The notes under the pieces: model-generated
Database searches by the model: none
Told to the model about the DNA's origin: nothing
What the model saw: only the letters and a program-made list of their open reading frames with translations
Source: Pestalotiopsis fici W106-1
Taxonomy: Eukaryota > Ascomycota > Sordariomycetes > Amphisphaeriales > Sporocadaceae
Assembly: GCF_000516985.1 (NCBI RefSeq)
Contig: NW_006917095.1
Location: 1,424,677 to 1,488,676 of the forward strand
Length of the DNA stretch: 64,000 nucleotides
Direction: 5' to 3'
Shown: piece after piece, positions 37,001-48,162 of the stretch
Position numbering within the stretch: position 1 is the first letter of the stretch
Layout: each line of letters starts with the position of its first letter
Translations under genes and position numbers: made by a program

Positions 37001-37854
37001 CTGCGGAAGAAAGGAGGAATAAAAGCCGACCAACGTCAAGCGCAAGTGATGACAAGGAGCCGCTGGCAATCTCAAGCTCTGCAGCGACTCAAGGTACCCA
37101 AGCATCGTCATCTGAAGATACAGTGTCGCCTCAGAAGCCAATCAAACACGACACTATTGACGCGTCCTCAATACTTCAACCTCGGCCTATGGCTCAAAGC
37201 ATCGAGACAGATGAGGTTGTACCAGCAGACAATGACCCGCAGAAGATATTGCCAGAATCTCGTGTGAAAACTGACGCTCATGGTGAGACGAAAGAGCCGT
37301 GTGAGGCAAGCACGTCCATGCCAGGATCATTTCCAGGCAGCCAGCAGATGGCCTTGTCACCTAAGCGGTCAGGCAGCATCGATACTCAGAAGGGGTTCAT
37401 TCATGGGATCAAGTCTCCAGAATTACGTGGCCATACATCAGACAATCCTGTAGAGGTGCATGACGAGGCGGATGGCTCGCCATCGTTGATGAAAGAACTT
37501 GAGGACCATATTGCGCAGGCCAAGAGCCCCAATACCAGACGCACACCACGCAAGCAAGCTTCGAGACTCAATTCTGAGACAAGAGGAAGTTCTGTCGAGG
37601 CGCATCAGACGCTTCGATCACCAAGCACTAATATCGCGGTGATTCTTTCGTCTCAAAAAAGTCCTAGAAAAGATTACACTGTAACCAAATTTCCGAGTTC
37701 GCAGACAACGGAGACAGGCCACAGGAGCGGAATGTTTTCGGGAGCTACATCACAGCGGCAAGAGGAGACGGTGGTGAGTGTCAAGTACGTGGGACAGCGT
37801 AATCGATCTAAGGAAGATTACAAAGAAGGCAACGAGACCATCGTTGTGGACTAG
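34099..37854 (+). CDS. Ulp2-type SUMO protease (peptidase C48)
   Basis: Modelled as exons 34099-34113 and 34171-37854 around a 57-bp intron (GTAAGC...CTTAC...CAG), giving about 1232 residues. The intron length is a multiple of three, so the frame is also open unspliced, and the ATG at 34171 right after the acceptor is an equally possible start. The first half is disordered with a basic/acidic stretch (LKKRRVDEDGDKDEDKDDE). The C48 domain starts at GEFLNDNLIIFYLRYLQ. Catalytic His673 (NEYQHWYVAII), Asp828 (ITLDSLGS), Gln873 (IPLQENHCDCG) and Cys879 are all present. The 155-residue His-Asp spacing holds a charged insertion typical of Ulp2/SENP6/SENP7 enzymes, unlike compact Ulp1. By family knowledge it trims poly-SUMO chains in the nucleus. 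A long Ser/Pro-rich tail follows. It is convergent with the next gene. Confidence 0.93.
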   Translation: MGRFKVSSLLSERTTHPSLPFIFQMLSKLAKSIGAIVPSNTLNSPASRSSLPLAPYARDETDPPLKKRRVDEDGDKDEDKDDEVETDDQNEDSRYPTLQATFAVDMGRDMPPPERKASFNSTHSAPRWQRAPSVQSTGGTSNYRPPSTHSMGKNSVQQSRVDEYRAMEQRTMLPKKTRQRKKKPVNSASNPEQILDSDEEEEEEPALVVSNGMSNREHDTHGYCDTVRYSQHFAKSRPNGSNQALTPNSKRKASGQLPGPPVKLSRNSSPDPLSQGVGQNRQERSRKRVLNSQSESTRGVITATSFPSKRTPQYARHTKSEPDNSLVNLSSPVRSSLKRGLKLKVAVSGAYSYSHETCEPKCLLRTEDVSTILLPMPLEGGSTEDFLSEYSYLQVNLAKVHSIKYEIANHTVLIERSVDATTPGLPKLYLVFDGPGDLAGFLKWVTMKRKEAVLLKREEVPGDKLIKTVNHLLQRSTKHKMPKSPNDTPKDAQDHLAEDIQLMAHKRTRRQTLVSQNDMRKSVSRSTKQATEAPEVIDDEDEITSVPETPQASASRTRRRFAVLAESPPTPKLWTKENPEWVEKNWRNSLVFPPQGKNRASVDANDIERLDEGEFLNDNLIIFYLRYLQDKLEKENPQVAERIHFHNTFFYDKLKPTRSGAGIKYDGVKGWTTKVDLFKKDFIVVPINEYQHWYVAIIYNPSKLDPSQQVSPIVAKPVALDLTTPEKPEKPETEVLTITDTQSTNPEADVEMQDGAHVVETELRRMSIGSAKGSVDIDADASRRVTTSQHEDERVKAAEKEIYDVDADSEIQPGSPPSSSAHRKMKKTGPGSKKHHDPNQPKIITLDSLGSAHSPACTHLKQYLMAELKDKKGIEISDPGALGMTAKGIPLQENHCDCGLYLLGYVRHFLENPDAFVHGLLHYDEPTWSFVSSDMRHEIRNLIFMLQAEQQKREDAEQEAKRQRKRQAAEERRNKSRPTSSASDDKEPLAISSSAATQGTQASSSEDTVSPQKPIKHDTIDASSILQPRPMAQSIETDEVVPADNDPQKILPESRVKTDAHGETKEPCEASTSMPGSFPGSQQMALSPKRSGSIDTQKGFIHGIKSPELRGHTSDNPVEVHDEADGSPSLMKELEDHIAQAKSPNTRRTPRKQASRLNSETRGSSVEAHQTLRSPSTNIAVILSSQKSPRKDYTVTKFPSSQTTETGHRSGMFSGATSQRQEETVVSVKYVGQRNRSKEDYKEGNETIVVD

Positions 37855-38203
37855 AGGGACCATGGGATTTTGTATCCTTGCAAGGAATCCTAGCTAGCTG
37901 GGCACACAGACTGAAGTCATGATTTTTTAAGGGAGAAGACGCAAATGACGATGGGGCGAGAAGACCCTGCATGAACAACTTCGCATTGGAATGGCGTTTG
38001 GTTTTACTGGAAAATGATGGTTACATACCCCAGAGACTCGCAGCGACGGCGAATGGAGCAAGTTTCGCAGCATTTATATTTTGTGCTTGCACAATGGGGC
38101 CTTTGCTCTTTGATAGATAGCGGAAGAATGCATTTCAGTTGTATTGAAGCATTAAAAATGAGATGAGCAACGAAACATGATTTGCTGTCATGCAAGTGCA
38201 AGT

Positions 38204-38240
38204 GTGTATGTATGTATGTATGTACGAAGTATGTATGTAA
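38204..38240. repeat. GTAT/TATG microsatellite
   Basis: Tandem GTAT units interrupted once by CGAAG. Confidence 0.8.
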
Positions 38241-39664
38241 ATAATTTTACACACGCAGAATGACGCAGCCAAGAAACCGAACAAGCAGCCGGGATTCGGG
38301 GCAAACGGGTCGGATCGGCGTCGACCCACTTTTCACTTTGCAGCCGCTTCCGAAATGTACATAGTATTGTCCGGAAGTGAAAGTGCCAATTTCTTTGTTC
38401 TGGGGACTTGACATGCAAATAAGGTAGAAAAAACAAACTTGGACGGGAGAAAATAAAAGAGTTACTGATCTCATGTTCGTCTTGCTTTGTGAGACAATAA
38501 AGACCATGGATGGTCTTGAAAAGCCAACTTGTTTATAGACACGCGACCGTCCGGTCGGCGCCGGGGAGATAAGCTGAGAGAGCGATCCGTCCGGAGCAAA
38601 GACTGCTCATCTCATTGGCTGCGCGGTAATCCTGACTCGAGTTGGATTTGTGTCCCAAAGGATTGTAATTTCCCCGCCCGCATCCATCTCCGTTATGCTC
38701 GCATGTCCGAACCACGTATGCTTACCACGCAATACGTTTCGGCCGATACTTTTTTCGCATTTGGGGAGGAGGGGCCCTTGGGAATTTTCATGCAAAACAT
38801 GTCCCCCGGCCGGTGCATACGTAAGCATGACATTTAAAAATGTACAAAGTTTGATTGGCCGACAAGGGGTTGAAGAAAGAGATGCCTCGGCCGTCGCGCC
38901 CACTCCCGGCCGGTAGACACTTTGGACGGGGGGAGGAAAATAAAAAAAAATCTCTGCGGTTTTCATATTTGGGGAATTTACGATTATGATGGAAACCAAA
39001 AACCCACGTCGTTCTCTTGGTCCCTTGTTCCCTGCCTTTCCCCCCAGCAGGCATTTTAATGTGGAAACATGACCAGGCTGCCTGGTTCGGCTCTTGCCGG
39101 CCCACTAACTCTTTTTTTCTTCTTTCTTTCCCGCCGAGTCTTGACTTTTTTTTCCGACGGTCGTTGGGTTCATTCGGGTTCAATTACGAACTAATACGAG
39201 ATAAGCTATAAAAAAAAAAGAGCTTGTCAGGGAAACGGCCTGCTTGTATCAGCTAAGCCATTGTGAAAAGTAAAAAGAGACACACGGTCATGTCCGTTTT
39301 ATATGTGGAGAAACAGAGAAGGATTCGCTTATTCATCGGAGAATTCGGGCTGCCGGGTTTCTTTGCATCCCGTACGTTATATCCGGCATTTCCAAAGTGA
39401 CAAACTCACGGGGAGGCTCTTTTCATTCTTTTTTTTTTTTTTAAACCCCGTCCATTTCGGCATGGATTTGTGGATTCTATAGCATGGGGTTTAATTGTGA
39501 CATGACAAACTTTTCCATGTTTTCTTTTCATTCTTCCCTTTGTTTGCCACGCCTCGGATTGCGTCTTCGACGGTCAGCTGGCGCGGAAATTCCGAGGTAA
39601 TTCGCCGGGAGAGATCCAATAAACTCACATGGGTGGACTTTGGAAGAGGGGAAGAGGAGGAAGG

Positions 39665-39689
39665 AAAAAAAAAAAAAAAAAAAAAAAAA
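39665..39689. repeat. Poly(A) tract of 25
   Basis: Uninterrupted A25 preceded by a purine-rich GGAAGAGG stretch. No target-site duplication was seen around it. Confidence 0.85.
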
Positions 39690-41228
39690 GAATCAAATTC
39701 AATACCAACAAATGCGAAGTGATGTTGCGATTCCGGGGAGGGGTATCGGGGGCATTGCCCCTCCATGATATGATGTTAAGAGGGGGGAACCAAGGAGGGA
39801 AAAAAGAAAAGTCATGGTATTTACTTCCGAGGTTACGGCATGGTCCGAAGACCTGACAACCGGAGCAGACGAGATATTCTAGACCTGCCGGATACAAACA
39901 CTGCCTCTCGCCGTCCCCGTGCTCCTCTTGTTGTTGTTCTCATGGTTCATTATTGCTGTTGCCATTGTTTAGGCCCATATCCACCATTCAGCTTATGATC
40001 GGGATATGAGGGAAAAAAAAAAAAAAAAAACCTCGACAGGGGAAGAATGGAGACTTTGGTTTTTTCAGCTCTCGGAGGTGGGGTGTCTGTTTTTTTTTTT
40101 CCCACGAAGTCTAAAGAAACAGTGGAAAATCGGGACAAGATACCGTTTTGAACAATCTAGGTCTCCTCTTTGCCCATCGAACCATTGTGGCGGAGAACAT
40201 GGGAATGGGACGGGCTCGACGGGGACCAGACTCTTTCGTCTTCTTCTTTCTTTCAGTCAAGGAAAAGCCTAGATTAAGATTATCGGGGGAAGAATGGATT
40301 ACTGCTGATCCTCACTCAGGTACGCGACAATGTGGGACCTGCCTAGACACACCCTGAACGTATTAGTGCAGCCATGCTATACCCTGTTCTGAGTACGGAT
40401 TTCCATGATTTCAACGGACAATGGGGAGAGAATACGTGGTGAGTATACACTTGGTTGATTTCTTGGATATCACCCAGGCTACAAATAGCTAGATATACAC
40501 AGTAAGAGCTGCTATAAAAGCAACTGGGTATTTCGTGCCCCAACAAGGCGAATAACAAGAATAACAAGAATAACAGGTGATCCCAATGATCACAAAAACG
40601 GGAGGGGCCTTTCCCCCAATATCTCATCTGCCCAAACCCAGATGCATAGATGGACCATTCCCTCTGAGCGCCTATAAAAAAATGTTGTGCCGGTTCCTAA
40701 CCCGTTTTCTTTTCAAGGTATTGGCCAATACTGAAAATGCACCCCATACAAACAAACGCCGTTTTATAATGCATAAATCGTATCCGCCTCCTACTGTAAT
40801 CGCGCTTTCCCCTGAAATCTCTTGGAAATTTCGTACAAGATGCCATGTGAGAGAGACGGATTTGGTGAACGGCCACCCAGCTGGCCGTCCCTCGGAGGGT
40901 TACACCCTGATGGTTTGATAGTTGTTTGATCGAGCCGCCAAATCAACCCTTCTATGAGCTATGCCCAAGTAAACAGGTGGCGAGTTGTTAATATCATGGC
41001 TGGCCTCAAATGGCCAAATGTGCCAAGTATTGTTTGAATGTGCCTTTGCGAGCGTTTCGTGTGTATAGCCGAACGTGTTCGAAATATTCGGTTGAGCCAT
41101 GGCGATGAAAGTAGCCGTGATCGAGTTCTTCCACCACAGGAAAACGTTCGGTATTAGTCAAACGATTACGTTGAACATTCAGCACTATAACGGTGCGTGA
41201 TGTCTCCTGAGACTCATGTTAGTCCACA

Positions 41229-42858
41229 TTACGGCGACTTTGGTTCCATCATTAAGGGGGTTGCTACGTACGAATCGGTTGGCCATGTCCGGCAGAGAAG
41301 GTCCTCATGGACGCGTGGAAGTTCTCGTTGGTGCCATGACAATGGTGCTCGCTTGTTTTCGTGTGGTTGGTACGATGCCGCCGCCTCATTCGTAGCTGGT
41401 TGATAATGCTCATAGTCGACGCGCACCCGTTTGCCGGCTCCGTCAGAGTTCTCTGTCGAAGGTCGAGGGAGAGTCGTGGTTCTTGGGGATACTGAGGTAC
41501 TGGATGGGCTCCTCGGGTGTCTATATTCGCCATCTGCGGTTTGTGATATCATCGGGACGCCTGGCGAACTCGCCGGAGAAGTATTGTGTCCGCCTCGGGG
41601 GCTTCTAATTGTTAGATACCGCAGTTCTCCAAGACGATGCACTGACAAGAACAACTTACGCATTCTTGAATTTGCAAACTCTGCCAAACTTTTCGCATTG
41701 TACACAGCGAGGAAAGTCGGGATCGCACTTGATCTTCTTCTCGCGACAGGTTAAGCAAGCCTTAAGCACAATTAGTCCATGTTATCCTAAACACCAGTAG
41801 AACCTGCACGTTCTGCTTTGCTTATCAACACTTACAATGGCAAGTCGCTTCCTGGGCTTTCCGGCCTTGGTGACTCCCCAGTGTGCATTCACCTGTTCCC
41901 CATCAATAACGGTCTTACAGTGCGAGCCGTCGTCATAAAAGTAGCAAAGACCCTCTCCCGGTACCTCTGCCTGCCGCACAAATCGTGGCAAAAATTGCGT
42001 CCCAGTCCAGATCTTTGGGCCCAGACCGTCTTTGACCGGTGCCGCCTCGGAAGCGGTAACCGGGAAGGAGCCTGGTGCATGACCCGGGGTCTGTGGGTGC
42101 CTTTGCGCCGGCTCTCGGTAGTCGACCAGAGATTCATGACTACGTTTCCGACCATGAGGTAGATTGTAAGGTAGTCGATCGTTCACAGGCCGGAAAGACG
42201 TGGCCGGTTCCCGTGTTCCAAGGACATACTCGGGCCTCCTCGCATCCGAAAGGCTTGACTGACTGGACCATCTTGCGCTAGACGTGGTCGAATCATTGCG
42301 CGATATAGCGTGTGCCCGCTCGCCATCTGGTAGCCTTGGAGAGAGGGGCCCGGGGAAGCGTGGTGCGACCGATGGAAGGGAGATCCTGTCGGGTTCAACT
42401 CTCGATTCGTAAACACCGCGCGGCTGAGTTGAGGGCGTCGAGACACTGGGGAAGTACGAGTTCGAGTATGACCTTTCCGAGGCGGCAGAGGCAGAGGCAG
42501 GCCGGTCAAGGGGTGACCTCAGAGGACTTGGCCGATCTGAATGTGGTGAGTGTAGAGGACGCATCTGACCCGGAGGACCAAATAAACTGCTCAGCGACGG
42601 CAGCTGCTGCCGAGGTGCGCCGTGGACGGCATCCTGTCGAGCGGTGGACCCTTCCAAATTCTTCCCAGCTGACATGTCAGGCTTGAAGCTCTTGTCATAG
42701 CTGGACATAGGTGGAGAGATGGGCACGATGCCGTTCCACGTCTGACCCGCGTGAACCTTGGTGGGAAAAGCAGATATATAGTTGTGACTCTCTAGTTCGG
42801 GAGGAGGCGTATCCGGGGTGACTAAAGAGCGGTGGATATCTATCCTAGAAATCCCCAT
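41229..42858 (-). CDS. Zn2Cys6 transcription factor with central zinc cluster, C-terminus possibly truncated
   Basis: Exons 42858-41836, 41760-41660 and 41604-41229 give 499 residues. Intron 1 (75 bp) is GTAAGT...CTAAT...AAG and intron 2 (55 bp) is GTAAGT...CTAAC...TAG. Residues 1-250 are Ser/Pro/Arg-rich and disordered. A conserved-looking block, GEGLCYFYDDGSHCK to WGVTKAGKPRKRLAI, leads straight into the zinc cluster Cys343, 346, 353, 360, 363, 370 (CX2CX6CX6CX2CX6C), followed by SPRGGHNTSP. The cluster sits mid-protein, unlike most binuclear-cluster factors. After ELPRVHEDLLCRTWPTDS the sequence stops being family-like and ends at a TAA 11 codons later. From memory, related proteins continue into a long regulatory domain. 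So this is either a true short form, a truncated gene, or a model missing a 3' exon. Its DNA target is unknown. The 5' side faces 21 kb without genes. Confidence 0.82.
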
Positions 42859-44065
42859 TGGTACGATGCAATGTTGTTGGACTCCTTTGCATGTCCAGAC
42901 TCAACCTGGACCGGCTTGGATATTGGATACGGAAACCTGTCGCTGAGTCTGTAAATGTGAAGAAGATGCAGCGTTGAGACAAGGAGATTTGATCCTTGAA
43001 GCGAGGGAAATCTGATCCCCTTCTTTCGTCAGATGGGTTGTAACAAGCAGTAATACGGTACAGTCCGTCTCGGTATATGTCTATCGGTCTAGACGGTCCA
43101 ATATCAGTTCGGTTGCGAATATTACAAATTCCGGCTAATCTTCAAGCAAGCGCGCGCCTCGATCAGTTGGTGGCCATATATACGGGGTATAGCTTTTTGA
43201 GGACGTGGTTGATGGTTCCTAATTCTGTACAAGTCTTCTTGCTCTTTCTTCTTCTTTGTTTTTTCCTTTTCCCTTCTTGGGTATATGTATGCTGATGTTG
43301 ATGTCAAGTTGTTGTTGTTGTGTGTAGGAGGAAAAGGAAAAAAGAAGTCAGGTGTGTGAGGGCAGTAAGAAGTATGTATCTGAGCCTAGTGTCGTTATGT
43401 GGTGTAGTTCGTAAATGGGTCCAAGCAGTGGTTGGTGAGAGAGATGATGTAGGAAGGACAATGCGTGTGTCTTATGGGGCGGCCAGCGTAAGCAGGCTTT
43501 TTGGGCAATTCCCGTGTAGACCGGCACTATACTTACAGTATTGGCCGAAGGAGTAATGTAGAGAAATATGACCCGAGGACAGGCGATGGGCCTGCTGATG
43601 AAACGGGAGTTCAGGTGAGGATGCAATACGTTGAAGTGTGTTCCTAGTCACTTACAACACCCACGCAATATCTCCTTGGCTGGGGGCGCCATGCCCAAAA
43701 CAAGGTAGACTCGGCCGTGATTTTTCCTGACTATGTGTGCTCGGCAAGCGAGCGAGAAATTGATGATCCCTGGTAAGTCGACGAACCCTTTTGACTAGCT
43801 AGCCTCTGTCGGCACCGACACAACAAGGTGCTAATAATCTAGCTCATAGTAGCATTCAGGTCCTGGACTGGGCATCCATCCGGGCGGTAGGTAGGCGAGT
43901 AGTAGGCCATGCACACAGGCAGGTCGGTACGTACATATCTCCAAAAGCCTGCAAGCAGCCAGGCCATGTATGTATGCACGTAGCTTGATGCTTCTAGGCT
44001 CTTGGCTTTAGCATGTACCTACTTACATAGTGCTCTGGCGGCCGCCTACAAAGCCGGCCTGTTGT

Positions 44066-44083
44066 GGGCTGGGCTGGGCTGGG
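44066..44083 (+). other. Canonical G-quadruplex motif (GGGCT repeat)
   Basis: Four perfect GGG runs separated by identical CT loops. It lies about 1.2 kb upstream of the zinc-cluster factor's start codon. Structure is predicted from the pattern only. Confidence 0.55.
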
Positions 44084-44408
44084 CTACCTAGACGCGACCC
44101 CAGCATGTGCCAATTTAGAGCTCGCGAAGTGGTCTCGAAGGAGTGTAGGCAAAGCAGCATGCTCTTTTCACCATAGTATGTAGTCAGGCCATGCGGGTAA
44201 CGGAGACCCCATCTCCTGTAGCCGCGTGTTATTATTGACGGCAAGCATGCTGCAAGGAGGCTGGAGCAGTCATGGGATATAAGCTGGGTACATCCGTTGA
44301 GAGTGGCTGATGTCCGCTTCCAGAGTGTCGAGGCCACCAGACTGAGCTAGAATATAATGAATGAATGCATTGTTGGCCTGCTGAGCAATCAATGGGCCAG
44401 GGCATGAC

Positions 44409-44443
44409 ACCTACCTACCTACGTACACCCACCTACCTACCTC
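44409..44443. repeat. CTAC microsatellite
   Basis: Interrupted CTAC/CCTA tandem units, the longest of many such words scattered through the gene-free regions. Confidence 0.75.
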
Positions 44444-45785
44444 TTAATGTGCTTACCTTCTTGGCTGCTTGGGAGAGGGGCATAGAGGCCCTGATGAGGC
44501 ACGGCCTGGTCGACGAGGGTGATGACAGACGGACGACATTACGGTGATTCTAGTATGCTATGTAATGGCTGACCGATGGGGGAAGGGGTGGAGCGCCGGC
44601 AGGTAGCGCCCAGGGAGCGATTCCCGGGATAATGTCCGGCGGACCAAGATGTCTGAGCAACGATGGGTGTGAGGATGGTTTGGATGGGGCTGTGGCCGAG
44701 TCGAAGTGATCCCATGTGGGTTTCTCCTCCCATCGCTTGCACAAATTTGCCGTAGCCAACGCGCCCGCCATTGGCCTGAACACGACGCAGGGTCCTTTGA
44801 GGCTTGAGATTTTCTGATGGCATGATGTATGGGGTTGGGCGAGGAAATGAGAGGATCCCAGTCATGCCATGGGGAGCAGGAGCTTGGGGAGCAGCCAGCA
44901 CGCAATGGCAACAGCCGCAGCCGCCAGCAGCGAGCCCGGGTTACAAACGGAGTCACGCCAGCCAGCAGGCGAAGGATGCACTTGGCAGGAAGCATTTGAG
45001 TGTGAGATTCCTCGTGGCCAAGGTAGTACAGTACAGTACAGAGTATTCAAGGTACCGAGTAAAATAAGGAATATGAGACGGAGGAAGAAAGAAAAAAGAA
45101 AAACCAGTACCGCCACATTCCAAAATTGTTGGCTCCAAGTGTGTTGTAGGAATAAAATACTGGTAGCAATTTGGACACACATGTAGGTTAGTAGGTTTGG
45201 TAGCATGTGCAATATCTTTGCCTTTTTTTTTTATTCTTTATTCTTCGCTTGGTGTACACATACCTAGACAACCAAGGAAGGTGCAATGGACGGGAAAGCT
45301 TCGACCATTACATTGCAGCTCAGCTGTCCGTCTGATGGTTTGTCTGTCGGGCAGTCGGATTGAGCCGCAGAATGCAACGAACGATTTTGTGTATACAAAA
45401 ATGGGTAGTACATGCAGTAATAACAATACGCAGTACGTAGCAGTAGATCGAGGGGGGGAGGGTTCGGCATGAGCATGGGGCATATGCTGCTGGCTGGCAG
45501 GGATCTTTTTTTTTTTTTTTTCCCTCTCTTCTTCTTCTGGTGGATGAATTGGATCTTTGATTTCTTACATATGATGGGGGAGATGGATGCCCATCAGCCT
45601 CGGGTCGCTGTCTACATTAGGCCGCGCTGGGCCCCCAGTCGAGTCGAGGCGAGTCAGGAGCCGCCCGACGGCCCAGAATACATGAGTTTGGGTTAGTAAG
45701 AGGGTAATCACAAAGGGCCAAAGAGGGGTTCCGAGCCAAGAGCGCTGGATTTAAGAAAGAAGTTAGTATTAGTGATCTGGTTGGG

Positions 45786-45822
45786 TAGTAGTAGTAGTAG
45801 TGTAGGTAGTAGCAGTGGTAGT
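45786..45822. repeat. GTA microsatellite
   Basis: Five GTA-type units followed by degenerate GTAG/GTGG copies. Confidence 0.7.
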
Positions 45823-47198
45823 GAGCTCCGCAATAACGCACATTATTACGCACGTAACTTGGGTGGTAGTGGTAATCTCAAATCGAACAACTTCCACGGC
45901 AGAGCGGCATTATCAAACTAGAATATATCTCAACATAAGGTGGTTAGAAGGGAATCTTCGTTTAGCGGGATTGGTCAAGGAAAACGGCGACATCGCTCAG
46001 CGGAACGATCAAGCCGCTTGTGATCGGGAATTGAAAACAGACGTCAGCCAAATACTACTTGACTTCCCCTACAAAAGGTACACGGGGCCGCCAATAAAAA
46101 TTTAATGCATATTGGACGGCTGATAAGCCAGAAGCAGAGACGCATGTATGTGTCCGGTTGTGTGTGTGTGTGCCGGCAGAGAGATTGGTTAGCGCCTTCC
46201 CAGCGCCCCGGGTGCCTGTGGGACCCCTCCTGTGTCTATTTCTAGCGCGCAGTAGTGGTACACCCGATACTGGCATTTGCGCGATGGAAGAAAAGGGCCC
46301 CCTGTTCTTTGTTACCCCCTCTCTTACAGGCAAGACTGTCTGTCTTCCTATTCCGTACATAACTGTTAGATGGGCACTTTGACTTGCTGCCTTGACTAGA
46401 GGTACAACCACTGACAATCAGACACGGTGTTAGCCGCCCTGTTTCTTGTTCAACGCATCTCAACTCGCCCGTTAGTTACGAGTACGTATGTGCTCAGACC
46501 AGATATCATCATCTCATCTCTACATCTCTCCCGTCTCGTCTACTCTCGACGTTGGTCCCAAACTAACATTCAACGTCCTGCGAGCAACACAATAAAAAAA
46601 ACCCTGGCTCTCATTAACCACAGGAACTCAGCTCGATTTCATCTATCACTGTTACTGGTGGGTTATGATCAGATTTGACCGGAGCTCCAAAGAGTGCCAA
46701 ACGATTCGGGTGTGCTCCCTATTGGTTTGTTCGGTTAGAAATCCAGTCTTCTTCTCTCACAGTTCCTGGCCGGTGATTGTTCTGGGCGAGAGGGCGCGTC
46801 ATCCCTTCAAGGGGGGTTATGACACTTGGCCAAAAGAGGGCTCTCATGCCGCACGCGAGCAAAAGAGTTCCCTCGCACCTCGGACGGGAGATTTGCCGCC
46901 GTGCGCTAACGAGAGCCCAGGAGAGGCTAACACTTCGCTCCATCCAGATGCTCGGAGAGCAATAGAGTTGAGCTGTACCGTAGCAGCCCATGTCAAAGGT
47001 AGGGGTACTCCAGCAACTGGGCAAGGTAGTTGGTAGGGGTGAGGAGGGATATGCCGTGCTGGCGTGTGTGGTGGATAACCGTATTCGGTAACATGGGATG
47101 CAAAGCAAAATAACCCATACAAACCCACTTCTCGGTTTAATTCACACAATAGAAGGTGTTATTTCAGCCTCGACAAAGACTCATTTCGCAGTTGCACA

Positions 47199-47253
47199 AG
47201 AGAGAGAGAGAGTGTGTGTGTGTGTGCGCGCGCGAAGGACAGAGAGAGAGAGT
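47199..47253. repeat. Compound AG/TG/CG/AG microsatellite
   Basis: Four successive dinucleotide tracts: AG, then TG, then CG, then AG again after a short spacer. Confidence 0.85.
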
Positions 47254-47992
47254 CATCATCCCAGGCACAAAAGCAAATGTCCGGCACACATCCCAAGGTT
47301 GATCAGCCGAATGGCTCGCCAGTCCGGCTGTATCACTTGCACCCACCGGCTGCTCCCTAACCGTCACAACAGAGCTTATTGCCAAGTGCTTCGTGTGGTG
47401 ACTGGCAGGCCTGCCGCTTCCAGCGGGGGATCTACTGCCAATTATCATGCACACTCGCTAACCAGCGCCACAGAGGGAATAGGCTGAAAGCTGGGCTAGC
47501 ACTAGAAGCCAGTTGGGAAGCTGGCTCGTGGAGTCGTGGTTAGCAACGGGCCCTCAGTCCGTCGAAAATCCTGCTCATGCTCTATTACCACTACTGCATA
47601 GCAACCAACTACCTAGTGTACGTACTTGCTATTATCACTACTGCTGCTAGCTTCTGGAGTCATGATGATGAGCAACTACGGCTACTTTGCCTGCCGTGAT
47701 CTGCCCCGGTAAGGAGCCGCTACATCACTAGGCACATGTACTAAGTTGCCGCTTACCACTCTACTACGCCCAAAACTTATCATCCATCTCCGTCTATGCA
47801 CACACGAACTCATCCGTCCGTCGACACAAGCACACAGGACGACTGTTGCAACTTTTTGATGCACCCGAGCAAATGCAAAGGGTCTTGGCCCGATCTGAAC
47901 TTCGGGAGCTAGCCCGACGATATTGCTGGGGTTGATGACTCGTTCTGTATTAGCATTTCGGGACTTGAGACGCCTAATCCGCTAATCCGAGA

Positions 47993-48000
<8 letters not shown>

Positions 48001-48027
<27 letters not shown>

Positions 48028-48128
48028 GNNNNNNNNNNNNNNNNNNNNNNNNNNNNNNNNNNNNNNNNNNNNNNNNNNNNNNNNNNNNNNNNNNNNNNNN
48101 NNNNNNNNNNNNNNNNNNNNNNNNNNNN

Positions 48129-48161
<33 letters not shown>
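48001..48161. repeat. CT microsatellite interrupted by an assembly gap
   Basis: CT repeats run directly up to the gap on the left (48001-48027) and away from it on the right (48129-48161), so the gap most likely lies inside one long CT array of unknown true length. Confidence 0.85.
48029..48128. other. Assembly gap (100 N)
   Basis: Exactly 100 N placed within a CT array. The length is a placeholder. Confidence 0.95.

Positions 48162-48162
<1 letters not shown>

Larger units (their letters stand above)
37855..41228. other. Convergent intergenic region rich in homopolymers
   Basis: Lies between the 3' ends of the SUMO protease and the second zinc-cluster gene. It has a TATG repeat (38204-38240), A25 (39665-39689), A18 (40013-40030) and T runs near 39429-39442 and 40090-40100. 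No supported gene is seen. A 66-codon minus-strand frame (41206 down to about 41009) could be a missed exon of the neighbouring factor. Confidence 0.55.
42859..48028. other. Gene-free region upstream of the second zinc-cluster gene
   Basis: Presumed promoter and leader next to 42859, then about 5 kb with only short, repetitive frames. Contains a canonical G-quadruplex motif (44066-44083), CTAC, GTA and compound AG/TG/CG microsatellites, a 15-16 base T run near 45506-45521, and a CT tract running into the assembly gap. Confidence 0.55.
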
